From positions 1-42,018 of the forward strand of contig JANWYD010000029.1 of the NCBI GenBank assembly GCA_025057155.1: a DNA stretch of 42,018 bases. Reading direction: 5' to 3'. The position numbers were made by a program, and so were the translations under genes. The number at the start of each line of letters is the position of its first letter. The first letter of the stretch is position 1. Of the stretch, positions 7,551 through 15,525 are shown in pieces. Source of the DNA: Chloroflexaceae bacterium (GTDB lineage Bacteria > Chloroflexota > Chloroflexia > Chloroflexales > Chloroflexaceae). Below the pieces are notes generated by a model. It did no database searches, had not been told where the DNA came from, and worked only from the letters and a program-made list of their open reading frames with translations.

Positions 7551-7694
7551 ATGCCGACCCTGCTGCGTCGCCTCTCATTGGCGGCCCTGATCGCCGTCTT
7601 GCTGCTGACCTGCGGTCCGGTGTTTGCCGAACATGAGGAGCAAAGCTCCGGGGCAAGCCCCAAACCGCACCGCTGGAGACAGAGTTTGTATTAG
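7551..7694 (+). CDS. Orphan signal-peptide ORF (47 residues), probably a truncated gene
   Basis: ATG at 7551 opens a 47-residue frame. It encodes a textbook signal peptide: basic MPTLLRR, a hydrophobic core to about residue 20, and a VFA cleavage site before EHEEQ. Then come about twenty unstructured residues ending in RWRQSLY and a TAG at 7692. An extended -10-like TGtGATAAT lies 20 bases upstream. No mature domain follows. It is either the 5' stump of a lost secreted protein or a small exported peptide; I favour the stump because the downstream sequence is repeat-rich. Confidence 0.45.
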   Translation: MPTLLRRLSLAALIAVLLLTCGPVFAEHEEQSSGASPKPHRWRQSLY

Positions 7695-7861
7695 CTCTGC
7701 ATGCAATACCGATCGCGCCGACGTCCGATTCCTGGGTGATGGGAGCAGTAAGGAGGCCGGCGTGAGCGGATTCCAGGTCACCTACTCCCAGAGCTGGCAC
7801 AGGTCCGGCGAGCGTTCGCGCTCGTTCTCACCTGCGCATCATCCCAGGTCGCATTGGGACG

Positions 7862-7877
7862 CCATATACGGCAATCC
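7862..7877 (-). repeat. Copy of the GGATTGCCGTATATGG dispersed repeat
   Basis: On the minus strand this reads GGATTGCCGTATATGG, an exact match to 1657-1672. It continues with CGTCCC as does the degenerate copy at 36931-36952. It lies 16 bp from the esterase stop. Confidence 0.7.
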
Positions 7878-7892
7878 ACAATTCACAATCGA

Positions 7893-8854
7893 TCACTCCT
7901 GGGGAAAGAAGAAATCAACGATAATACGGGTGGCGTCAAGGTTGCCGCTGGCCGCGCCCCCGGCGGCGACCCGAGGCTGGCGCGGGGGCCAGGCATGCCC
8001 CCCGCCTCTGACGATGTAAAGTTGCACCTCCGCTCCGCTTGCGCAGCGCGGGTAGACCCAATGCTCGACGCTGGTCCCGTCGTCTACCACCGGCGGCAGC
8101 GCCGTGACTCGTGGCCAGGCGGCGCAGCCGTTCGCGGCGGCGAAGCGCCTGACCGACTCGGCCGTGCTGAGCACAAAGCCCTTCTCGCAGACGCGCCGCA
8201 TCCCAGCGCAGACCTCGCCGCCTTCAAAGGGAATGAAGGGATCCGCGTCGCCGTTGATGCTCAGAAGGTTGATTGTCGCCAGCGGCGTACAAGCCGCCGC
8301 CAGAGGCTGGGGGATGTTGGCGATGACCGGCGCCAGCCCGGCGAACACGCCGCGGGTTTCGCAGCCGAGCTGGCAGGTCATCATGCCGCCATTAGAAGCG
8401 CCCGTGACGTAGACCCGCGTCCGGTCCAGGGGGGCGCGCGCGGCGACCTCGTCAATCAGGGCCACCAGAAAGGCTACATCGTCAACCCCGCCCGCGAGGG
8501 GTCGAGGGCGCCCCGGCCGTCGTTCCAGCGCATGCCATTGAAGGCGTTCGGGTAGACGACGCGGAAGCCGCGCGCGTCGGCGTAGCGGTCAAAGCCGAGG
8601 GCGAGTTGCATGGTGCGGCCGCTGCCGTAGCCCCCGTGGAGCACGACGAGGAGCGGCAGAGGCTGCCCCGCGCGGGCCTGGGGTGGCACGTGCAGGATCG
8701 CGCTGCGGTCGCGGCCATCAACCCGCAGCGCGAGGGTGTGGTTGCCGGGCCACAGCGCGGCGCCGGGAGCGGCGGTCACCAGAGTAGTCAGTGCCAACCC
8801 GGTCAGCAGTGTCAGGGCGAGGAAGAATGCGGCAGGACGCAGAAGCTGGCGCAT
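7893..8854 (-). pseudogene. PHB-depolymerase/LpqC-like esterase split by a frameshift
   Basis: The first frame (8854-8474) encodes a signal peptide, then SAILHVPPQARAGQPLPLLV and the oxyanion segment VLHGGYGSGRTMQ, and ends prematurely. The second frame (to 7893) resumes with VDDVAFLVALIDEVAA, the nucleophile elbow TGASNGGMM, NGDADPFIPF (acid) and GGGHAWP (His). All catalytic residues are present. Restoring one G in the C4/G4 run at 8486-8489 rejoins the frames into about 320 residues, the usual length for secreted polyhydroxybutyrate depolymerase or feruloyl-esterase-like enzymes. AAGGAG precedes the ATG at 8854. It may be a recent mutation, a slippery site or a sequencing error. Confidence 0.8.
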
Positions 8855-9067
8855 CGTGAACTCCTTGGATTATGCCGGGCTGGAGGATACTCGCAGGCCA
8901 GGTATAGCACCGGGTTGTGAACGCACCGTGAAGGTCCGGTGAAATCAAATCAGGCGTTGCCAACGGCGCCGGATACCTCCGTGTCGCCCGCATTGGCCGT
9001 GGAGGGCAGGTCTTATGGAGATTAAGAATTAAATCCGGTATAGCTCGCGCAGGCGGGTTTCGCATCG

Positions 9068-9096
9068 GTAGCCCGCGGCTTCAGTCGCCGGGCTAC
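9068..9096. repeat. GTAGCCCG...CGGGCTAC hairpin
   Basis: The 8-bp arms GTAGCCCG (9068-9075) and CGGGCTAC (9089-9096) enclose CGGCTTCAGTCGC. The hairpin lies 24 bp beyond the minus-strand DUF3253 gene stop, so it may help end that transcript. It lacks a T tract and resembles a common intergenic repeat. Confidence 0.55.
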
Positions 9097-9119
9097 AGGG
9101 CAAATGCCGGTTGATACGC

Positions 9120-9407
9120 TTAAACTTCATCAGACAGTCCCAGGGCCGCGCGCCCGGCCGGGGTCAGCGCCACCCGGATCGGGCCGCGATACCCCGTGCA
9201 ACCCACGGCGACTCCGCGCTGGGTGATGCGCAACAGGCCCCGTTCGCAGAGAGCGGCGCACACGGCGCGCATCCAGGCCATACGTTCGGGCGTGGGAACC
9301 GCGGGCCGCAGCGCGCGGCTGACAGCGCCCGGGCACGCCGTCGCTCCCGGCTGCAGGCGTGCCAGCGCCTGCAGCACGGCGTATTCGTCTGGAGAGAAGG
9401 ACTGCAT
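9120..9407 (-). CDS. DUF3253-family small protein
   Basis: The 95-residue product matches the DUF3253 pattern: an N-terminal helix (EYAVLQALARL), TACPGAVSRAL, a middle WMRAVCAALCERGLLRITQRG helix-strand unit, and the hallmark RGPIRVALTP near the C terminus. The layout suggests a winged-helix-like fold, but the function of the family is not established. The ATG at 9407 has only a weak GAAAAG upstream. It stands alone, facing the decayed island on the other strand. Confidence 0.68.
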   Translation of the reverse strand: MQSFSPDEYAVLQALARLQPGATACPGAVSRALRPAVPTPERMAWMRAVCAALCERGLLRITQRGVAVGCTGYRGPIRVALTPAGRAALGLSDEV

Positions 9408-9542
9408 CTTTTCATTGATTATAGCATTCGGAACATGCCCGTGGCTCTGAGCTACCGCGCCCGTATCTCCATACCGGGTTCGCCAGCCTTCGCCATCCGG
9501 TCACCTGACCTGCTCCCCACTCGACCCGCAACCGGCGGGCCC

Positions 9543-9653
9543 GGCAATGATCAAAACGTCATCGAGTTCACTACTATCGAGGATGACGCCCTCGGCGAAG
9601 AGCTTCAGGTGATCTGGGAACTCGAGCCCGGCGCCCGCGAGGTCGCCAACTAG
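9543..9653 (+). pseudogene. Fragment resembling the N terminus of a DrmD-type SNF2 helicase
   Basis: The frame contains VIEFTTIEDDALGEELQVIW followed by ELEPGA. I associate this string with the N-terminal region of large SNF2-family helicases such as DrmD of DISARM defence systems; this is from memory and was not searched. The frame stops at 9651-9653 and runs directly, in the same phase, into the recombinase fragment. Nothing of the helicase core is present. Its left boundary is uncertain, since codons back to about 9435 are also open. Confidence 0.4.
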
Positions 9654-10091
9654 CTCGGCTGCCAGGCGCGCCGCGCCGTCGAGTTGCTCGTGCAGGCCCT
9701 CGATCTGGCTGACCAGAATGAGGGCAGCCGTCTGGAAGCGCTCTACACAGTTGCTCCGGGCCTGGGTCTGCGCGAGGGAGAGGCGCCCGGGTTACACTGG
9801 CGTGACATCAGCCTGGAGCAGCACACACTGTGCGTCGCACAGACCGTGCAGCGGATCACGGGCAGGCTGGCGCTCGAGCCGCCGAAGACCGAGCGCAGCG
9901 CTCGCTTGTTGCCATTGCCCCTCTTCGTCGAGCGAGCGCTGATGCGCCACGCCGAGCGCCAGGCGCTGGAGCGGCGCGTGGCTGGTGATGCCTGGGCGGT
10001 ACAGACGACCATAGCCATCAGGTTGGACGCGGTGGCGCCTCCCTCCGCGTCCGCCCCCATACGCTGCCGGCCGCCGAGTTTGGCTACATGA
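9654..10091 (+). pseudogene. Truncated tyrosine recombinase (phage-type integrase)
   Basis: The frame encodes the first half of a catalytic domain: SRLEALYTVAPGLGLREGEAPGLHW with the box I Arg, a W-R-DISLEQHTL strand, and PKTERSARLLPLP with the beta-hairpin Lys. Similarity ends after ERRVAGDAW. The HxxR motif, the second His/Trp and the Tyr nucleophile are absent, and so is the N-terminal DNA-binding domain. The gene is therefore dead. It lies 67 bp from the 3' end of tRNA-Asn, the classic integration target, and marks one end of a former genomic island. Confidence 0.75.
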
Positions 10092-10158
10092 TTGGCTACA
10101 TGGCCCAAACCAAAGCGCCCGGCGGTTGTCGCCGAGCGCTTCCTGATGCGTTATTATG

Positions 10159-10233
10159 TGGCTCCCCGACCTGGATTCGAACCAGGAACCTACTGATTAA
10201 CAGTCAGCCGCTCTACCGTTGAGCTATCGGGGA
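10159..10233 (-). tRNA. tRNA-Asn (GTT)
   Basis: On the minus strand, acceptor TCCCCGA pairs with TCGGGGA and is followed by G and an encoded CCA. The anticodon stem GCTGA/TCAGT holds loop CTGTTAA, giving anticodon GTT. The T arm GGTTCGAATCC is canonical. The length is 75 nt including CCA. Confidence 0.96.
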
Positions 10234-10336
10234 ACGTATTCTTATGCACCGCCGCATAGTATACCATAGGCGGCCTGGAGATGCAAATCAATGAAAGGTG
10301 ATACGTGTTCACTTTTGAGGTAATGGTATCTTGGTT

Positions 10337-10492
10337 CTACTTTGTCACGTTGCCCCTGGCGGGGGCCTGTGGCGCCGAAGATCTCCCCTTCCTGGCGCGG
10401 CGAAGCCATGCCGCACCAGGAAGGGAAATCCTGGAGAGGTGCAACCCCTCCGAACCTCCTCCCAGCGGAAGCCGCGGCAAGTGACAAAGTAG
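10337..10492. repeat. 156-bp inverted-repeat element (MITE-like)
   Basis: CTACTTTGTCAC at 10337-10348 is exactly repeated in inverse at 10481-10492. The pairing extends inward to GTTGCC/GGCAA with one bulge. Inside are further hairpins, including CTTCCTGG...CCAGGAAG. No coding sequence lies between. The 503-bp gap 10234-10736 otherwise holds only the hairpin before the alcohol dehydrogenase stop. Confidence 0.6.
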
Positions 10493-10648
10493 AGTTGGGA
10501 GGACGACGGGGCTCATGCAACTGGGGCGAGCCCCGAACGTCGCACGATTTACTGGTTCTGGCGGTATAGTCGCCGCCGGACCCCGCCGCCGGGGGCGGAC
10601 GGTGCATCAACCCTCAGGTAGCGAGAGCATCCACATTACGCTGCCGGC

Positions 10649-10710
10649 GTTGACGTAAGCGGGAGAGGCGCAAAGCCGCGACCTCAAAACCACCGGCGCT
10701 TTGCGTCAAC
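10649..10710 (-). terminator. Bulged hairpin downstream of the alcohol dehydrogenase gene
   Basis: GTTGACGTAAGCG (10649-10661) is complementary to CGCTTTGCGTCAAC (10697-10710) with one bulge. It begins 27 bp beyond the stop codon at 10737. No strong T tract follows on the minus strand, so terminator function is tentative. Confidence 0.4.
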
Positions 10711-10736
10711 CGAGGAACGCCGAATGCCTGCCACGG

Positions 10737-11891
10737 TCACAACGCGGCGTGCAGAATCGCCGTCAGTTCCTCGTCGGTCAGGGTGATGGGGTTGCCCTGC
10801 ATGCTGCTCGCCCGGCTGGCACGGGCCACAATCGCGGGGAAGTCGCCCGCGGTGATGCCATAGGCGGCCAGACGCGGGATGCCCAGCTCGTCGGCGAGGG
10901 CGGCGGCCCACGCCGCGCCCTGCTCCGGCGTAGCCGCGGCTTCGCCGGTCAACAGGCGGGCCGCCTCGGTGTAGCGCGCCAGCGCAGGCGACTGCGGGGC
11001 GCGCTGCCGCAGCGCGGCGATGTTGCTCGCCATCACCGGGCCGAGCAGCCGCGCGCAGATCGCCCCGTGCGGAGCCGCGTACATGCCCCCCAGCGCCGCG
11101 GCAAATCCGTGGACCGCACCCAGTCGCGCGTTGGCCAGCGCCAGGCCGCCGCAGAGACTGGCAATGGCCATATCTTCGCGCGCCTGCCGGTCCCCGGGTT
11201 CGCGACAGGCGCGGCGCAGGCTGCGCGCCGCCCGCGCCAGCCCCTCGCGGCACGGCCCGTCGGTAAGCGGGGTGGCCGCCGGACTGACAAACGGCTCCAG
11301 GCACTGGGTCAGGGCGTCCATGCCCGTGCTGGCCGTCAGCGCCGCGGGCAGGCCATAGGTCAACTCCGGGTCCACCAGCGCCACCCGCGGCAGCATCAGC
11401 GGGCTGCGCAGACTGACCTTGACCCGCTCCGCGGGTACGCCCAGCACGGCGTTGCGCGTCACTTCCGAACCCGTGCCGGCAGTGGTCGGGATGGCGATAC
11501 AGGGCAGCGGCGGCGCCGCCAGCGGTTGCCCGCGCCCCACTACCTCCAGATAGTCGAGCGGGTCACCCGGGTTAGCGGCGAGCGCGGCGATGGCTTTGCC
11601 GGCGTCGAGGGCGCTGCCGCCGCCCATCGCCACGACCAGATCGCAGCCCTCGGCGCGGGCCAGGGCCGCGCCCGCCGTCGCCGTCTCCACCGTCGGCTCG
11701 CCGGCGACCGCAAAAGTGGTCGTAGCGACCCCCGCGGCGCGTAGCGTCTCCAGCAGCGGCACCAGGCGCTCCGGCGAGCGGCTGCCTACCACCAGCGCCC
11801 GGCGGCCCAGGGCCGCGGCGAGTGTTCCCGCCTCGCGCGCCGCTCCCGCGCCGAAGATGATGCGCCCTGCGGTAGCGAACTCGAACCTCAT
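10737..11891 (-). CDS. Iron-containing alcohol dehydrogenase
   Basis: The 384-residue protein has the group III (Fe-ADH) features. These are an N-terminal Rossmann-like [22 protein letters not shown] and [11 protein letters not shown] for NAD(P) and phosphate binding, and metal ligands in GMDALTQ (Asp), [12 protein letters not shown] (His) and APHGAI (His). It should interconvert an alcohol and an aldehyde or ketone with NAD(P)H; maleylacetate-reductase-like chemistry is another family possibility. The start at 11891 (MRFEFATAG) overlaps the stop of the upstream monooxygenase-fold gene as ATGA. That fixes the start and implies translational coupling. The pairing points to a shared catabolic step on a small oxygenated compound. 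Confidence 0.9.
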   Translation of the reverse strand: MRFEFATAGRIIFGAGAAREAGTLAAALGRRALVVGSRSPERLVPLLETLRAAGVATTTFAVAGEPTVETATAGAALARAEGCDLVVAMGGGSALDAGKAIAALAANPGDPLDYLEVVGRGQPLAAPPLPCIAIPTTAGTGSEVTRNAVLGVPAERVKVSLRSPLMLPRVALVDPELTYGLPAALTASTGMDALTQCLEPFVSPAATPLTDGPCREGLARAARSLRRACREPGDRQAREDMAIASLCGGLALANARLGAVHGFAAALGGMYAAPHGAICARLLGPVMASNIAALRQRAPQSPALARYTEAARLLTGEAAATPEQGAAWAAALADELGIPRLAAYGITAGDFPAIVARASRASSMQGNPITLTDEELTAILHAAL

Positions 11892-12205
11892 CGCGGCAAC
11901 TCCCACGCGGCAGGTTCGGGGAACACCGCGCGGTAGCGCACACTGCTGCGCGGCTCGGCCATCATTTCGGCCACCGTGTCGCGCCAGACGGCATAGTGCG
12001 CCGTGGCCTTGTGGGCCGCCGGGGCCTCGTCATCGCGGTAGATCTCGACCAGGATAAAACGAGTCGGATCATCCTCTTGCTGGATGACATCGAACCGCAC
12101 CACGCCCGGCTCCTGCACACTGTTGCGCGCGTTCTCAAGCGTCGCCGCGCGAAACGCCTCGACGTATTCGGGCTTTACGTGGACATGCACGTGCACGATC
12201 TGCAT
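11888..12205 (-). CDS. LsrG-like / antibiotic biosynthesis monooxygenase-fold protein
   Basis: The 105-residue protein is a dimeric alpha-beta barrel (ABM) family member. [41 protein letters not shown] and [21 protein letters not shown] closely follow LsrG, which processes phosphorylated autoinducer-2, and YgiN-type quinol monooxygenases. The conserved His in HK-T-HY is present. GGGAGGTG lies 6 bases before the ATG at 12205. It heads a two-gene operon with the iron alcohol dehydrogenase. No lsr transport or kinase genes are nearby, so an AI-2 role is only a possibility. Confidence 0.82.
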   Translation of the reverse strand: MQIVHVHVHVKPEYVEAFRAATLENARNSVQEPGVVRFDVIQQEDDPTRFILVEIYRDDEAPAAHKATAHYAVWRDTVAEMMAEPRSSVRYRAVFPEPAAWELPR

Positions 12206-12458
12206 GGCGCCACCTCCCTGAGGTTGTTATCGTACCCGATTGTACGGTCAGGTCGCCATAGACGCAAGCCCGGATCGCAGGGCGTCTCTTGTCGCCACAG
12301 GGCATCTGTGGGATTGGGTCTGCTACGATTTACCGTGGAGGGCATCGAAGACGGGCTATTTGAAACCTCCGCGCCTCTCCGCGCCCTCGGCGGTGAGTTC
12401 GTGTGCGGTTTCGACCCGTGCTATACTGGTTCGGACATTCGCCAGGAAAGCGCCGTCT

Positions 12459-15029
12459 ATGACCGACCTGCTTGGCCAGCTTGTGGGCAACTACCAGCTC
12501 GAAGCGCTTCTCGCCATCGGCCCCACAGGACCAACCTATTCCGCCCGTCACGTGCAACTGCGGCGGCTCTGCACGGTCAAGGTGTTTGACCCGGGGCTGA
12601 CCGCCGACCCTGCGGTGCGCGCGCGGCTGCTGGAGAGCCTGCAGCGCGTCGCGGGGCTCCGTCACCCCAATCTGCTCACGGTGTATGACCTGGGCGAGGT
12701 GCAGGGGCGAGTCTTCGTCGCCAGCGAGGCGCCCGCAGGCGGAACCCTGCGCAGCCTGCTCCAGCAGTTGCGCGGCACGCGCGCCCGTCTGACCATTGCC
12801 CGCGCCCTGGACCTGGCCCGCCAGTGCGCAGAGGGATTGGACCATGCCCATCGCGCCGGCATCGTTCACGGCGCGCTGCGCCCCGAGGCGCTGCGGTTGA
12901 GCAGCGTCGGCGAAGAGGCGACGCTCAAGGTGGGCGACCTGGGCATCGCCCCGGTGTTGCCAGTCGAGGCCACCGCCATGCCTGCCTACCTGACCCCCGA
13001 ACAGGCCCGGAGCGGCCCGCCCGACGCCCGCAGCGACGTATACGGTCTGGGGACGCTGTTGTACGAATTGCTGATCGGGGTTCCCCCCTTCAACCTGAGC
13101 GACCTGGATCGGGCTACAGAGAAACACCTGCGCGCCCGCCCCGTGCCACCGCGTGTGGTGCGCCCGGAGATCCCCGCTGCACTCGAAACGATAGTGCTGC
13201 GTTGTCTGGCCAAGGCGCCCGAAGAGCGGTTCGCTCATGCTGGCGATCTGGCCGAGGCCCTGCGCCAGGTAGCGGGCGCCCCGGCGTCCACGGCGCCACC
13301 GCCGCCCGCGCCGGAACCGCTCCTTAGCAGCTTGCTAGAGACCCCGCCGCCTCCGCCTTCCGTTCCCGCCGGGCCGCTCGTCAGCCTGACCCCCGAACGC
13401 GAACGTATCGAACTGACCCCCGGGCGGCCCACGGTCGTCGCGGCGCAGATCCACCATCGCGGCCCCGGCGTCGAGCGCTTCAGCCTGAGCCTGGAGGGCG
13501 TGCCCGCCGAGTGGATCAGCGCCGTCGATCCGCCGGTTGAACTCGGCCCCGACGCCCGGGCGCGCCTGACGCTGCTCATCACCGCGCCCACCGACCACCG
13601 CCACGCTGCCGGCGAGTACCCGGCGCTGCTCCGCGCCCGCGCGGCGACCGCGCCGGAGCGTGAGGCCACGGCGCGCATCGTCTGCTCGGTGCGGCCCTTC
13701 GTCGCCCCGCATATCGTCATTACCCCCGAACGGGCCAGCGGGCGCATGGAGGGCGAGTACAGCCTGACCATCCGCAACGACGGGAACACCGAGGCGACGT
13801 TTGCGCTGAGCGCCGACGATCCCCGGCGCCTGCTGGCCTATGAGTTCGTGCAGGAGAGCGTGCGCCTGGCCCCCGGCCAGAGCGCCAGGGTGCCGCTTAC
13901 CGTCCTGGCCCCGCGGCGGCTCTTCGGCGGCCCCGAAACCCTGCGTTTCAGCGTCTTCGCCGAGAGCGAGGAGGCCAGCCCGGTGGAGGCGCGGGCCGAG
14001 TTCACCCGCGTGCCGTTGCTGCCCCTCTGGGCGCCACTGGCCGCTGCCGGCCTGATCGCCCTGGCCCTGCTTGCGGGCCTGCTGCTCAACAACCCGCCCG
14101 GCGGCAACCCGCCCCCGCCCGCCACGGCCACCATTGCTCCCTCGCCGCAACCCGGCGCCCCGCAGATCGCCTATTTCACCGTCAAACCGGAGGTGGTAGC
14201 GCCAGGCGAGCCGGTAACCGTCGCCTGGGACGTGCGCGGGGCCGAGCGGGTGCAGATTGACCAGTTCGGCGACGTTCCCCCGCTCGGCGAACGCTCCTTC
14301 CGCCCCGAGCGCACCACCGACTTCCGCCTCGTCGCCCGCGCTGGCGACAAAGAGACCGTCGCCATCGTCCGCGTCCTGGTGGCCGAGGCCACCCCTACGC
14401 CCGAACCGACGGCCATCCCCACAGAGGCGCCATCTCCTGCTCCGGCGCCTTCGCCTACGCTTGCCGCGACGGCTACCCCGGTCGGAACGGCCACCCCGGC
14501 GGCCCCGACGCCCACCCTGGCCCCCGCGCCCGGCTCCATCGCGCTGCTCGACCTTGCCCCCGCCGCCCGCTGGACGACCAGCGCCGGCCCCATCACCTTC
14601 GGCGCGCCGCAGGGCAACCCCGAAGCGGGCGGCTGGGCCGACATCGCCAGGGTGATCCGCCTCGAAGACGGCAGCCTGGCCCCCGCCGCGCTGCTGACCT
14701 TCCCGCCGCTGGCGCCGGAGGCCGCGGGCGACGGCAGGACCTTTATCGAGGCGCGCTTCGACCTGCCGCAGATCCAGGCAGGCCAGTTCTTCCTCGCCGT
14801 CATCGGCTTCTCCAGGGAGGCCCGCGGGCCGGCGCTGGACGTGCTGGTCACCTTTAACAACGAGCTCCTCTACGAGGGGAGCGTGCTGCCCGACGGCGCC
14901 CTGACGGCCATCAGCGCCGACATGGCGCCCTTCGTGGGCCAGGAGGGGGACCTGGTGCTGCGCGTCAGCGCCGAGCAGGGCGCGGCGCAGGCCCTCTACT
15001 GGGTGAAGCCGCGCATTGATCGGCCGTGA
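12459..15029 (+). CDS. Membrane Ser/Thr-kinase-like pseudokinase with extracytoplasmic domains
   Basis: The 856-residue protein starts with a Pkn-type kinase fold (residues 1-275). Lys41 in CTVKVF, the DLG segment (Asp160), YLTPEQARSGPPDARSDVYGLG and the C-lobe are kept. The catalytic loop reads HGALRPEALRL (His137-Gly-Ala) where HRDLKPENILL is expected, so the catalytic Asp and the Asn are gone. The glycine loop is also degenerate (GPTGPTYSARH). It is probably a signalling scaffold rather than an active kinase. Two beta-sandwich domains (about 300-515), one membrane helix (about 521-543), a further beta domain, a Pro/Thr-rich linker and a C-terminal beta domain follow. AGGAAAG precedes the ATG at 12459, and the topology of the beta domains before the helix implies a cytoplasmic location. 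Confidence 0.88.
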   Translation: MTDLLGQLVGNYQLEALLAIGPTGPTYSARHVQLRRLCTVKVFDPGLTADPAVRARLLESLQRVAGLRHPNLLTVYDLGEVQGRVFVASEAPAGGTLRSLLQQLRGTRARLTIARALDLARQCAEGLDHAHRAGIVHGALRPEALRLSSVGEEATLKVGDLGIAPVLPVEATAMPAYLTPEQARSGPPDARSDVYGLGTLLYELLIGVPPFNLSDLDRATEKHLRARPVPPRVVRPEIPAALETIVLRCLAKAPEERFAHAGDLAEALRQVAGAPASTAPPPPAPEPLLSSLLETPPPPPSVPAGPLVSLTPERERIELTPGRPTVVAAQIHHRGPGVERFSLSLEGVPAEWISAVDPPVELGPDARARLTLLITAPTDHRHAAGEYPALLRARAATAPEREATARIVCSVRPFVAPHIVITPERASGRMEGEYSLTIRNDGNTEATFALSADDPRRLLAYEFVQESVRLAPGQSARVPLTVLAPRRLFGGPETLRFSVFAESEEASPVEARAEFTRVPLLPLWAPLAAAGLIALALLAGLLLNNPPGGNPPPPATATIAPSPQPGAPQIAYFTVKPEVVAPGEPVTVAWDVRGAERVQIDQFGDVPPLGERSFRPERTTDFRLVARAGDKETVAIVRVLVAEATPTPEPTAIPTEAPSPAPAPSPTLAATATPVGTATPAAPTPTLAPAPGSIALLDLAPAARWTTSAGPITFGAPQGNPEAGGWADIARVIRLEDGSLAPAALLTFPPLAPEAAGDGRTFIEARFDLPQIQAGQFFLAVIGFSREARGPALDVLVTFNNELLYEGSVLPDGALTAISADMAPFVGQEGDLVLRVSAEQGAAQALYWVKPRIDRP

Positions 15030-15037
15030 GAAGACCA

Positions 15038-15056
15038 GGGAGGGCATAGCCCTCCC
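15038..15056 (+). terminator. Hairpin just after the pseudokinase gene
   Basis: GGGAGGGC-ATA-GCCCTCCC forms a perfect 8-bp stem 9 bases after the stop at 15029. There is no T run, so it may be weak or rho-assisted. Confidence 0.6.
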
Positions 15057-15525
15057 GGACACTTCCATTGGGCAGGGGAAACCTGGCTTCCCCACTTCTC
15101 AGGTGTAGGGTTTCCCGGCGCATGCTCGTGTCGCATGCGCCATCCGGGGCATTGGGACGCCTAACCCCCCTCTACCGCTCGCGGGAGAGGCGGGCGGGGG
15201 GGGGGTGAGGACCGTAAGCGCATTGGAATGCCAAAAACCTCTGCTCGCCAAAAAACCTGAGAGGGCTTCCCCAACCCCCTCTGGCTTCGCGAAGTTAAAA
15301 AAAGATTCACCCCCAGAGACACCAATTTGTCATCCCGTCATCCGACGAGTCTTAACATTCCCCTGCTACCATCGAAGGCGCAGTCCCGACGGAACAAGCG
15401 ATGCGTGCGCCCTCTCCCGACAGGGTGAGCGCAAGCTGGCCACGTCGCTCGCTCACGACGCCCGGCGTTCGCCAGGGCTACGTACCGGGTGCTACGCGTA
15501 TCGGTTCAGGGGAGAAAGGGAAGTT
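15057..15525. other. Intergenic region with palindromes and a G10 run
   Basis: No gene is seen. Contents are a near-palindrome GGGGAAACCTGGCTTCCCC (15075-15093), a 9-bp-stem hairpin GGCGCATGC...GCATGCGCC (15117-15141) and a run of ten G (15196-15205). A less GC-rich stretch at about 15290-15375 follows, which probably holds the nuclease gene promoter (TTAACA at about 15353). The nuclease ORF stays open through here, but its translation is not protein-like. Confidence 0.55.

Noticed and set aside
13335-15095. 586-codon minus-strand open frame opposite the pseudokinase
   Set aside because: Gly/Arg-rich antisense translation. The opposite strand has clear kinase motifs and a ribosome-binding site.
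15196-15205. G10 run as a phase-variable switch for the nuclease
   Set aside because: It lies about 320 bp before the supported start codon and outside any likely coding or promoter element.
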